Shown here: piece after piece, positions 32,757 through 41,031 of the stretch
How positions within the stretch are numbered: the stretch's first letter is position 1
Layout of the letters: every line of letters begins with the position of its first letter
DNA from: Nonomuraea fuscirosea
Lineage (GTDB): Bacteria > Actinomycetota > Actinomycetes > Streptosporangiales > Streptosporangiaceae
Direction: 5' to 3'
NCBI RefSeq assembly: GCF_003001935.1
Contig: NZ_PVNG01000014.1
Coordinates: 287,513-351,512 of the forward strand
Length of the DNA stretch: 64,000 nucleotides
Position numbers and translations under genes: made by a program
The notes under the pieces: generated by a model
Told to the model about the DNA's origin: nothing
The model's input: the letters and a program-made list of their open reading frames with translations, nothing else
Database searches by the model: none

Positions 32757-33908
32757 ATGCGCGAGGTGTGGGCGCGGGTCGCGCGGCTGCTGTCCGCGGA
32801 CGACCCCGAGACGGGGCGGCTGGCCAGGGTCCTGATCAGCTTCGCGCTGGCGTGGTCGCTGCTGGTGGCCGCGCCGGTCCGCGCTCCCGTGCTGGTGTGG
32901 TCGGCGCTGGGCGCGGCGATGGCCTGCTGGCTGGCGTTCGTGCTGCTCGACGGGCGCCGGCCCCGGGCGGCCGTGGGGCTGCTCGCGGCCGGGTCCGCGG
33001 TGGCCTCGGCGGTGACCGGGTCGGAGTCGGCGGCGCCCACGGTGTTCACGTTCGCCATGCTGCTGCTGTTCGTGGCGCACCTGACGCCGCCCGTCACGGC
33101 CGTCGTCGCGGTCGCCGCCGTCGATCTCGTGCTGATGACGGGGAACATGATCTGGTTCGGCCAGTCGGCGCGGTCGATCGTGACGCAGGGGGCGGTGATG
33201 GTCTGCACGGTGCTGTTCGCGGCGCAGCGGCGGCAGTACCGGCGCGCGCTGCAGGACCGGGCCAGGGCGCTGGCGCTGGACGAGCGCGCCCGCATCGCCA
33301 GGGAGCTGCACGACGTGCTCGCCCACTCACTCGGCGCGCTGGGGGTGCAGCTCGACGTGGCCGAGGCGCTGCTGACGGAGCGGGGTGACGTGGCGGGGGC
33401 GGTGGCCAGGATCAGGCGGTCGCGGGGGCTCGCCCGTGACGGGCTGGTCGAGGCGCGGGCGGCGGTCGCGGCGCTGCGCGAGGACGTGCCGCCGCTGCCC
33501 GACGCGCTCAGGCTGCTGGTGACCGAGCATCGCCGGGACCACGACGTACGGGCCGAGCTGCGAGCGACGGGCACGCGCCGCCCGATCACGCCGGCGGCGG
33601 AGGTCTGCCTGCTGCGCACGGCGCGCGAGGCGCTCACCAACACCGCCAAGCACGCGCCCGGCCGCCCGGTCACGCTCGACCTGTCGTACGGGGACCAGTC
33701 CGTCCGCCTGACGATCCGCAACCCCCTCCCGCCCGACCTCCCGAGCAACCCAGCGGCACAGACGGACATGCCCGTCGCGTCCGGGTACGGGCTGTCCGGC
33801 ATGCGGGAGCGGGTCGCGCTGGCGGGCGGGACACTGGGCGCGGGCCCGGTCGGCGGGTTCTGGGAGGTACGGGCGGAGGTGCCGAGTGAGGGTCCTGGTC
33901 GTCGATGA
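32757..33908 (+). CDS. Two-component sensor histidine kinase (NarL-type, HisKA_3)
   Basis: 383 residues. Four to five membrane spans fill residues about 25-160 without a large extracellular loop. The dimerisation/phosphoacceptor helix is ARIARELHDVLAHSLGAL with H185. The ATPase domain follows (EALTNTAKHAPGRPVTLDL as N-box, GYGLSGMRERVAL as G-box). The compact sensor suggests it detects a membrane signal or works with the small protein before it. It overlaps the response regulator by 23 bases. Confidence 0.93.
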   Translation: MREVWARVARLLSADDPETGRLARVLISFALAWSLLVAAPVRAPVLVWSALGAAMACWLAFVLLDGRRPRAAVGLLAAGSAVASAVTGSESAAPTVFTFAMLLLFVAHLTPPVTAVVAVAAVDLVLMTGNMIWFGQSARSIVTQGAVMVCTVLFAAQRRQYRRALQDRARALALDERARIARELHDVLAHSLGALGVQLDVAEALLTERGDVAGAVARIRRSRGLARDGLVEARAAVAALREDVPPLPDALRLLVTEHRRDHDVRAELRATGTRRPITPAAEVCLLRTAREALTNTAKHAPGRPVTLDLSYGDQSVRLTIRNPLPPDLPSNPAAQTDMPVASGYGLSGMRERVALAGGTLGAGPVGGFWEVRAEVPSEGPGRR

Positions 33909-34518
33909 CCAGCAGGCGATGCGCGAGGGTCTGGTGGCCCTGCTCGGGCTGGTCGACGGCGTGGAGGTGGTCGGCGACGCGGCGCAGGGCGAGCGGGCGC
34001 TGGCCCTGGTGGCGGAGCTGGCGCCGGACGTGGTGCTGATGGACCTGCGCATGCCCGTCATGGACGGCGTGGAGGCGACCAGGCGGATCGTGCGCGACCA
34101 TCCGGCGGTGGCGGTGGTGGTGCTGACCACGTACGACGACGACCGGTCGGTGGACTCGGCCCTGCTGGCGGGGGCGCGCGGCTACCTGACCAAGGACGCG
34201 GGGCGGGCGGAGATCGCGGCCGCGCTGCGGTCCGCCGCCGCCGGGCAGTCCACCTTCTCCGCCGCCGCGGCCAGGAGGCTGGTGGAGGCGCTGTCGCGGG
34301 GCGTGCCCGAGCCGGTGACGGAGTGCCCGGACGGGCTGACGGCGCGGGAGGTGGAGGTGCTGCGGCTGATCGCCCGCGGGCTGAGCAACGCCGAGATCGG
34401 CGCCCGCCTGTTCATCGCCGGGACGACCGTCAAGACGCACATCAACAACGCCTTCGCCAAGATCGGCGTCCGCAACCGCACCGAGGCCGCGAACTACGCC
34501 CGCGACCGCCTCACCTGA
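33886..34518 (+). CDS. Two-component response regulator, NarL/FixJ (LuxR-type HTH)
   Basis: 210 residues from a GTG inside the kinase gene. The receiver domain has VVDDQ acidic residues, the phosphoacceptor D53 in LMDLRMPVMDG, and the switch lysine in YLTKDAG. The C-terminal LuxR helix-turn-helix is LTAREVEVLRLIARGLSNAEIGARLFIAGTTVKTHINN. It is the cognate partner of the kinase. Target genes are unknown; no membrane transporter is adjacent in the operon. Confidence 0.95.
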   Translation: MRVLVVDDQQAMREGLVALLGLVDGVEVVGDAAQGERALALVAELAPDVVLMDLRMPVMDGVEATRRIVRDHPAVAVVVLTTYDDDRSVDSALLAGARGYLTKDAGRAEIAAALRSAAAGQSTFSAAAARRLVEALSRGVPEPVTECPDGLTAREVEVLRLIARGLSNAEIGARLFIAGTTVKTHINNAFAKIGVRNRTEAANYARDRLT

Positions 34519-34657
34519 CACCCCACGACGCCCGAACCCGGCCACGCCGGCGTCGGACGGGTCGCACCGGTGGATCTTGCCGCGCGGTCGCCCGGGGGCG
34601 GCGTGATGGGCACCGGTAGATTCGTTTGTCCGGAGATGCCCGACCTGAGGAGCCCCC

Positions 34658-36691
34658 GTGACCATCCCCCATCTGATCGGTGTCCATCCGGCCTGGCTGC
34701 CGCCCGAGGCGTTCTCGGCGATCGGCTCGCGCCGCACGCTCGTGCAGGCCGACGAGTCGGCGCCGGCCAGGACCGTGCGGGCCGAGGTGGCCGACGCCTG
34801 CGCCCGCCACGGCGGCGCGATCGCGGGGCCGGGAGAGGCGGCCGACCTGGTGCTCGCGCTCACCTCGGCCGGCCCGTTGCCGCCCGCCGCGCAGGCGGTC
34901 GCCGGGCCGGAGATCGGCGCCGAGGGTTTCCTGCTGGCCCGCCAGGACGGCGTCACGGTGGTGCTGGCCGACGACCCGGCGGGCCTGCTGTACGGGTTCT
35001 TCGAGGTGGTCAGGCAGGGTGCGGCCGCGTTCGGCGCGTCACGGCCGGCCGAGGCGCACCGGCCGGCGCTGCGCCGGCGCATGCTTGACCACTGGGACAA
35101 CATCGACGTGCATCCGGTGATGGGCCAGGTCGAGCGCGGTTACTCGGGCGGCTCGATCTTCTGGCGGGACGGCGTCCAGCACGAGGACCTGTCCCGGGTG
35201 CGGGCCTACGCGCGGCTCCTGGCCGCGACCGGGATCAACGCGGTCGGGATCAACAACGTCAACGTGCACGCCACCGAGGCCCGCCTGCTCACCGACCGGC
35301 TCGGCGAGGTGGCCGCCATCGCGGCGGAGTTCCGTCCGTACGGCATCCGCGTGCACCTGTCGGTCAACTTCGCCTCCCCCGTCGCGCTCGGCGGGCTGGA
35401 CACCGCCGACCCGCTGGACGAGCGGGTGCGCGAGTGGTGGGCGCGCACGACCGGGCGCGTCTACGCGGTCATCCCCGACTTCGGCGGCTACGTGGTCAAG
35501 GCCGACTCGGAGGGGCAGCCGGGGCCGTTCGCGTACGGGCGCAGCCACGCCGACGGCGCCAACGTGCTCGCCGACGCCCTCGCCCCGCACGGCGGCGTCG
35601 TGCACTGGCGCGCTTTCGTCTACAACCACCGCCAGGACTGGCGCGACCGCTCGACAGACCGCGCCCGCGCCGCCCACGACCACTTCGCGCCGCTCGACGG
35701 GCAGTTCAGGGACAACGCGATCCTCCAGGTCAAGCACGGCCCGCTGGACTTCCAGACGCGCGAGCCGGTCTCGCCGGTGATCGGCGCCATGCCGAACACG
35801 CGGCTGGCGGTGGAGCTGCAGGTGACGCAGGAGTACACCGGCCAGCAGCGGCACGTGTGCTACCTGGCCCCGATGTGGAGCGAGGTGCTCGGGTTCCGCT
35901 TCCGGGGTCCTGACGGGCGGGCGGTGGCGGACGTGACCACGAGCGGCGGCCTGGTCGCGGTCTCCAACGTCGGCGACGACCCCTACTGGACCGGCCACCC
36001 CCTGGCCCAGGCCAACCTGTACGCCTTCGGCCGCCTGGCCTGGCAGCCGGGCCTGGACCCGGCCGCCGTCCTGGACGAGTGGATCGGCCTGACGTTCCCG
36101 GTCGGCCAGGACGGCGACGCGGAGCGGCTGCGCGGCACGCTGCACGAGCTGATGGACGGCTCGTGGCGGACGTACGAGCGCTACACGGCCCCGCTCGGCG
36201 TCTGTTTCATGGTCCGCCCCGGCCACCACTACGGCCCCGACGTGGACGGGTACGAGTACACGCAGTGGGGCACGTACCACTTCGCCGACCGCGACGGCAT
36301 CGGCGTGGACCGCACCCGGGCCACGGGCACCGGCTACACCGGCCAGTACCCGGCGCCCTGGTCGGAGGTGTACGAGTCCCTGGCCGAGTGCCCCGACGAG
36401 CTGCTGCTCTTCTTCCACCACGTGCCGTACGGGCACGTGCTGCACAGCGGCACGACGGTCGTGCAGCACATCTACGACGCCCATTTCGCGGGCGCCGAGG
36501 AGGCGGCGGCGATGCGGGCGCGCTGGGCGGAGCTGGACGGGACGAAGACGGTCGACGCGGCCCTGCACGGGCGGGTGAGCGAGCTGCTCGACGAGCAGGT
36601 GCGCTCGGCGGAGGAGTGGCGCGACCAGGTCAACACCTATTTCCTGCGGAAGTCGGGCGTCCCCGACGCGCACGGCCGCCGCATCCACTGA
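34658..36691 (+). CDS. GH67 alpha-glucuronidase
   Basis: 677 residues, the normal length of the family, with no signal peptide, so intracellular. The (beta/alpha)8 domain carries IPDFGGYVVKADSEGQPGPF with the general-acid glutamate near residue 285, QVKHGPLDFQTRE with an aspartate near 364, and QVTQEYTGQQ with a glutamate near 391. These match the E-D-E catalytic set of GH67. The enzyme removes 4-O-methylglucuronic acid from the non-reducing end of short xylo-oligosaccharides imported into the cell. The GTG start has GAGGAG five bases away. It faces the importer/GH3 operon across a terminator. Confidence 0.95.
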   Translation: MTIPHLIGVHPAWLPPEAFSAIGSRRTLVQADESAPARTVRAEVADACARHGGAIAGPGEAADLVLALTSAGPLPPAAQAVAGPEIGAEGFLLARQDGVTVVLADDPAGLLYGFFEVVRQGAAAFGASRPAEAHRPALRRRMLDHWDNIDVHPVMGQVERGYSGGSIFWRDGVQHEDLSRVRAYARLLAATGINAVGINNVNVHATEARLLTDRLGEVAAIAAEFRPYGIRVHLSVNFASPVALGGLDTADPLDERVREWWARTTGRVYAVIPDFGGYVVKADSEGQPGPFAYGRSHADGANVLADALAPHGGVVHWRAFVYNHRQDWRDRSTDRARAAHDHFAPLDGQFRDNAILQVKHGPLDFQTREPVSPVIGAMPNTRLAVELQVTQEYTGQQRHVCYLAPMWSEVLGFRFRGPDGRAVADVTTSGGLVAVSNVGDDPYWTGHPLAQANLYAFGRLAWQPGLDPAAVLDEWIGLTFPVGQDGDAERLRGTLHELMDGSWRTYERYTAPLGVCFMVRPGHHYGPDVDGYEYTQWGTYHFADRDGIGVDRTRATGTGYTGQYPAPWSEVYESLAECPDELLLFFHHVPYGHVLHSGTTVVQHIYDAHFAGAEEAAAMRARWAELDGTKTVDAALHGRVSELLDEQVRSAEEWRDQVNTYFLRKSGVPDAHGRRIH

Positions 36692-36720
36692 CCGGTCGGC
36701 GGCCACGGCCGCCGACCGGT
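36691..36720. terminator. Strong bidirectional hairpin terminator
   Basis: ACCGGTCGGCGGC-CACG-GCCGCCGACCGGT, a perfect 13-bp stem with a 4-base loop, begins at the last base of the GH67 stop codon. It serves the convergent GH67 and DUF624 transcripts. Confidence 0.85.
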
Positions 36721-36730
36721 GAAACGGCCG

Positions 36731-37420
36731 CTACGGGCGGGTGAACCGCTGCTGGACCTCGGTGATCATCGGGCCGGCGTTCCACAGGAGCGTCGCGGTG
36801 AGCACCGAGGCCAGCAGGGCCAGCACCGCCTCGGAGGCGAACAGCGTGACCCCGGCCGCCACGACGAGCAGGCAGGCGTCGGCCAGGGTGGCGCGCGGGA
36901 AGCGGCCCAGCGCGTACGCGGCCAGCCGGGCCACGTCCACCGCCCTGAACGCGAACAGCGACGTGATGACCAGCGCGTTGACCACCCAGAGCGTGGACCC
37001 CGCCGCGACCGCGACCAGCAGCACCGCCCACCAGCCCGGCACCCCGGCGGCGGCGAAGTTGGCCAGGCTCGTGCCCACGACGGCCATCCAGGCCAGCCAC
37101 GGCGCCCAGATCTTCAGCACGCCGGCGAAGTTGAGCCGGTAGCCGCGCCAGAACGCGCCGGCCGGGCGCAGGTCCGCCAGTTCGCGGCTGCGGTGGCGCA
37201 GCGCGTACAGGGCGGCGGACAGCGCCGGGCCGGCGGGGAGCAGACAGGCGGCGGCCAGCGGCACGTTGCCGGCGGACCGGTCGAGCAGCACGAGCGCCAC
37301 CAGGCCGGGCACGGCGGTGAGCAGGATGAGCAGCTCGACGACGATCAGGGTGTAGACGAGCGCGGAGACCCGCGAGAGCGGACCGGTGCCGAACCGCCGT
37401 GCCGCTCCCACGTCGCTCAT
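36731..37420 (-). CDS. DUF624 (YesL-like) membrane protein
   Basis: 229 residues with five or six membrane spans, starting MSDVGAARRFGTGPLSRVS. FWRGYRLNFAGVLKIWAPWL and ALGRFPRATLADACLL fit the DUF624 family, which recurs beside LplABC-type polysaccharide importers in Gram-positive bacteria. Its role is unknown, presumably an accessory to uptake. AGAGGAG lies upstream of the ATG. It is the last gene of the minus-strand operon, 52 bases after the binding-protein gene. Confidence 0.82.
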   Translation of the reverse strand: MSDVGAARRFGTGPLSRVSALVYTLIVVELLILLTAVPGLVALVLLDRSAGNVPLAAACLLPAGPALSAALYALRHRSRELADLRPAGAFWRGYRLNFAGVLKIWAPWLAWMAVVGTSLANFAAAGVPGWWAVLLVAVAAGSTLWVVNALVITSLFAFRAVDVARLAAYALGRFPRATLADACLLVVAAGVTLFASEAVLALLASVLTATLLWNAGPMITEVQQRFTRP

Positions 37421-37472
37421 CGTGTGTCTCCTCTGCTGCCGGGGCTGCTTCGCTTCGCGGAGGACAGCGGGA

Positions 37473-39119
37473 TCAGCTGCCGTGCTCCTTCTTGAAGCGC
37501 TCGTAGGCGGTGTTGACCAGGTTGAGGTAGGAGGTCGAGTTCTTGGACTCCAGCTCCTTGACGTAGGCGTCCCACTCACTGAGGTCGCGCTCGCCGAGGA
37601 TGAACTTGAGCGTGTTCTGGGTGACGTGGTCCTTCAGCGGCGTCTCCCACAGCGAGGCCTGCTCGCGCTCCTCCTCGGTGAACGGCGCGGCCGGCTCGAC
37701 CGGCCACGGCTTGCGGGTGTTCATCACCTTCTGGAACTCCAGCTCCTCGTCCGAGAAGGTGGATTCGAGCAGCGCGGTCGGGCCGCCGTAGGCGAACACG
37801 CCGTTGCCGAAGCCGAAGTCCTTCTGCAGGTGCTTAGGCGCGCCCGCGTTCAGGCCGACGAAGTCGACGTCCTTGGCGAGCTTGTACTTGCCCGAGGCGT
37901 CCTTCGTGAACGTGGTGCCCTCGACGCCCCACTTGCCGAACTCCTGGCCCGCGTCGGAGTACCAGAGCCAGTCGATGAACTGCATCATGGCGACGAAGTT
38001 CTTGCTCTCCGTGGCCTTCTTGGAGATCATGATGCCGTTCTCCAGCCGGGTGGCGATCTTGTACTCGCCGATCGGCCCGAGCGGGACCGGGATCTTGACG
38101 ATCTTTGCTTCGGGGATGTTCTCGGTCAGCGGGCCCCGGTAGTCGTTGATCAGCGACTGCGCGTTGGTGCTGATCACGAAGGACTTGCCGGAGACGAACT
38201 TCTGCTTGGCCGCGTCGTCCTGCTGGGTGAAGCTCTCGGGGTCGAGCAGCTTCTCCTTCACCAGCTTGTTCAGGTACTCCAGCGTCTGCTTGTACTGCGG
38301 CATCGCTCCCGTGTACGCCCACTTGCCGGCCGTGACGTCCCACATGGCGTGCTGGTACTCCCAGCCGCCCTTGGTGCCGTACGCCTGGGCGATCAGCTTG
38401 ATGATGTTGCCGCCCGGCGTGGGCACGCCCCAGCGGTCGGTCATCGGGTAGAGGTCGGGATATTCCGCCTTCATCGCCTTGAGCATGGCGTAGAAGTCGT
38501 CGAGGGTCTTGGGGATCTCGATCTTGAGCTTGTCCAGGATGTCGGTGCGTACCGCGAAGGAGTAGTCGACCCAGACGTTCTCGTGCAGGCCGGGCAGCAG
38601 GTAGACGCGGCCGTCCGACTGCATGATCGAGTTCAGCTCGGGCTGGAGCTGCCACTTGGCGACGCGGTCCTTGAAGTTCGGCATCAGCTCGAAGTAGTCG
38701 CTGACCGGCAGGACGGCGCCGGAGGCGACGAACGCCTCCTCCTGCGGGTGGTAGGTCTTCGGGATGATCAGCGGCGCGTCGCCGGCGCCGATGATCAGGC
38801 TGCGCTTCTTCTCGTAGTCGCTGAGCGGCACCGTCGTCGGGGTGATGGTGACGTTGGTGCGCTTGGTGAGCTCCTGCCAGAACAGCCAGTCGTTCTTGAT
38901 CGGGTAGAACGGGTGGTTGTTGTAGAGCATGCTGAACGACACCGGCTCGGTGGCCTTGAACTGCTGGCCGACGCCGTAGCTCGCCATCGCGCCTGCCTTG
39001 TTGGCCGACATGTCCGCGCCCTTCGCGGGGGCCTCACTGTCGCTGCCGCAGGCGGTCAGGGCGAGGGAGGCGAAGGCGCTGAGGCCGATGATCGCCTGAC
39101 GCCGCGAGATGTCACGCAT
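37473..39119 (-). CDS. ABC importer substrate-binding lipoprotein, LplA type
   Basis: 548 residues, large as in the LplA/LipO cluster. The signal sequence ends in the lipobox LTAC (about residue 23), after a twin-arginine-like SRRQAI. The mature protein has YNNHPFYPIKNDWLFWQELTKRTNVT near its start and NGIMISKKATESKNFVAMMQFIDWLW in the C-lobe. It should bind an oligosaccharide, here probably aldouronate or xylo-oligosaccharide, judging from the GH67 and GH3 neighbours. Base use is less extreme than in flanking genes, as is common for lysine-rich binding proteins. Confidence 0.92.
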   Translation of the reverse strand: MRDISRRQAIIGLSAFASLALTACGSDSEAPAKGADMSANKAGAMASYGVGQQFKATEPVSFSMLYNNHPFYPIKNDWLFWQELTKRTNVTITPTTVPLSDYEKKRSLIIGAGDAPLIIPKTYHPQEEAFVASGAVLPVSDYFELMPNFKDRVAKWQLQPELNSIMQSDGRVYLLPGLHENVWVDYSFAVRTDILDKLKIEIPKTLDDFYAMLKAMKAEYPDLYPMTDRWGVPTPGGNIIKLIAQAYGTKGGWEYQHAMWDVTAGKWAYTGAMPQYKQTLEYLNKLVKEKLLDPESFTQQDDAAKQKFVSGKSFVISTNAQSLINDYRGPLTENIPEAKIVKIPVPLGPIGEYKIATRLENGIMISKKATESKNFVAMMQFIDWLWYSDAGQEFGKWGVEGTTFTKDASGKYKLAKDVDFVGLNAGAPKHLQKDFGFGNGVFAYGGPTALLESTFSDEELEFQKVMNTRKPWPVEPAAPFTEEEREQASLWETPLKDHVTQNTLKFILGERDLSEWDAYVKELESKNSTSYLNLVNTAYERFKKEHGS

Positions 39120-39169
39120 GTGGGGGGATCCTTTCCCGTGGTTCTGCTGGGTGGGGAGGCGCCGGGAGG

Positions 39170-40048
39170 TCAGCCCTTGACCGCGCCGAGCATGACGCCG
39201 GAGACGAAGTAACGCTGGACGAACGGATAGATCACGAGGATGGGCAGGACGGTCAGGACGATCGTCACCGCCTGGATGTTGGCGGCCGCCTGCGTCACCT
39301 CGGTCGCCGCGGCGCCGTAGGAGTCCGAGCCGGTGGCGCCGGCGATGAGGTTGCGCAGGTAGACGGTCACCGGGAACAGATCCGACTCGTTCATGTAGAG
39401 GAACGCCTGGAACCAGGAGTTCCAGAACGAGACCGCGTAGAACAGGATCATCGTGGCGAGGACCGCCTTCGACAGCGGCAGCACGATCTTCCAGAGGATG
39501 CCGTAGGTGTTGAGGCCGTCGATCGCCGCCGCCTCCTCCAGGTCCTGCGGCAGGCTCTCGAAGAACGCCTTCATCACCAGGAGGTTGAAGACGCTGATGG
39601 CGTTGGGCAGCACGATGGCCCAGATCGAGTTCTTCATGCCGAGGCCGGTGATCAGCACGTAGTTCGGGATCAGGCCGCCGGTGAAGAACATGGTGAAGAC
39701 CGCGATGCCGATGAGCGCCTTGCGGCCTTTGAGGTGCTTCTTGGAGAGCACGTACGCGTACGAGGTCGTCATCACGATCGCGATGAACGTCGCGACGACC
39801 GTGTAGACCACCGTGTTGCGGTAGTTCGTCCAGAACGTCGGGTCGGAGGCCACGATCCGGTACGTCGTCAGGTTGAACCCCTTGGGAACGAGGTTCACCT
39901 CGCCCGCGCTGATGGCGCCCTGACTGCTGAACGAACGGGCCAGGATGTTGACGAACGGATAGAGCGTCACCACCACGACGCCGGTCAGGATGAGGCCGTT
40001 GAACCACTGGAAGACGCGGTAACCCCGGGTCAGCTCGTGCGTTGTCAC
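39170..40048 (-). CDS. ABC importer permease 2, LplC/YtcP type
   Basis: 292 residues with six membrane spans. SFSSQGAISAGEVNLVPKGFNLTTY near residue 40 is the LplC-type periplasmic loop, and the cytoplasmic EAA loop is FESLPQDLEEAAAIDGLNTYGILWKIVLPLS. GTG 40048 overlaps the stop of permease 1 (GTGA); GTG 40051 is an alternative. Together with permease 1 it forms the membrane channel. No ATPase gene is in the operon. Confidence 0.93.
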   Translation of the reverse strand: MTTHELTRGYRVFQWFNGLILTGVVVVTLYPFVNILARSFSSQGAISAGEVNLVPKGFNLTTYRIVASDPTFWTNYRNTVVYTVVATFIAIVMTTSYAYVLSKKHLKGRKALIGIAVFTMFFTGGLIPNYVLITGLGMKNSIWAIVLPNAISVFNLLVMKAFFESLPQDLEEAAAIDGLNTYGILWKIVLPLSKAVLATMILFYAVSFWNSWFQAFLYMNESDLFPVTVYLRNLIAGATGSDSYGAAATEVTQAAANIQAVTIVLTVLPILVIYPFVQRYFVSGVMLGAVKG

Positions 40049-41031
40049 CACAGGCTCGTCCCAACTGTGCGGCGGGAGATCACGTTGGCCGAGAGGATCA
40101 GTACCAGCCCGACCAGCGCCTCGAACAGGCCGATGGCCGCCGCGTAGCTGAAGTTGCTGGCCTCCAGGCCCATCCGGTACAGGTAGGTGGAGATCACGTC
40201 GGCGGTCGGATACGTCAGCGGGTTGTACAGCAGCAGCACCTTCTCGAAGCCCACCGCCATGAACGTGCCGATGTTGAGGATCAGCAGCGTGACCGCGGTC
40301 GGCCGGATGCCCGGCAGCGTCACGTGCCAGATCTGCCGCCACCGGCCGGCGCCGTCCATCCTGGCCGCCTCGTAGAGCTGGTCGTCGATGGTCGTCAGCG
40401 CCGCCAGGTAGAGGATCGTGCCCCAGCCGACCGTCTGCCAGACCTCGGAGCTGACGTAGATCGTCCGGAACCAGCCCGGGTCCTGCATGAACGAGACCTT
40501 CTCGCTGCCCACGAAGTCGAGGAAGGCGTTGATCGGCCCGTCCAGCGACGTCATCTGCATGACGAGGCCGGCCACGATCACCATCGACAGGAAGTGCGGC
40601 AGGTACGACACCGACTGCAGGAACCGCTTGAGCGTGCGCCGCCTGACCTCGTTCAGCAGCAGGGCCAGCACGATCGGCAGCGGGAAGCAGAAGATCAGGG
40701 TCAGCGCGCCGAGGACCAGGGTGTTGGTGAACACGTTCCAGAACGTCGGGTCGTTCAGGAACAGCTTCACGTACCGCAGGCCCACCCATTCCTCGCCGAA
40801 GATGCTGCCGCCCGGTTCGAACTTCCTGAAGGCGATGACGTTCCCGATCATCGGGGCGTACCGGAAGATCAGAAAGAACAGCAGCGGCAGGATCGCCAGC
40901 GAGTACAGCTGCCAGTCGCGGCGGAACGCGGCCCGCCACGAACCGGCGGGCGGGCGCCGGCGCCGGCCCGGCGCCGGTCTCTCCTAGCGCGGCGCCGGCC
41001 TGGCCGCGTCCAGCGTCTTGGGTGTGGTCAT
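40045..41031 (-). CDS. ABC importer permease 1, LplB type, with an in-frame amber codon
   Basis: The natural start is ATG 41031, which overlaps the GH3 stop (ATGA) and follows GAGGGCCGAGG. It reads MTTPKTLDAARPAPR and then TAG at 40984-40986. The same frame continues ERPAPGRRRR...WQLYSLAILPLLFFLIFRYAP, the first membrane span, and on through six spans to the EAA loop YEAARMDGAGRWRQIWHVTLPG. Between the TAG and ATG 40851 there is no ATG, GTG or TTG in frame, and starting at 40851 would delete most of span one. Read through, the protein is 328 residues, the normal family length. So this is a nonsense mutation, a base error, or a suppressed/unusual start. Confidence 0.85.
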
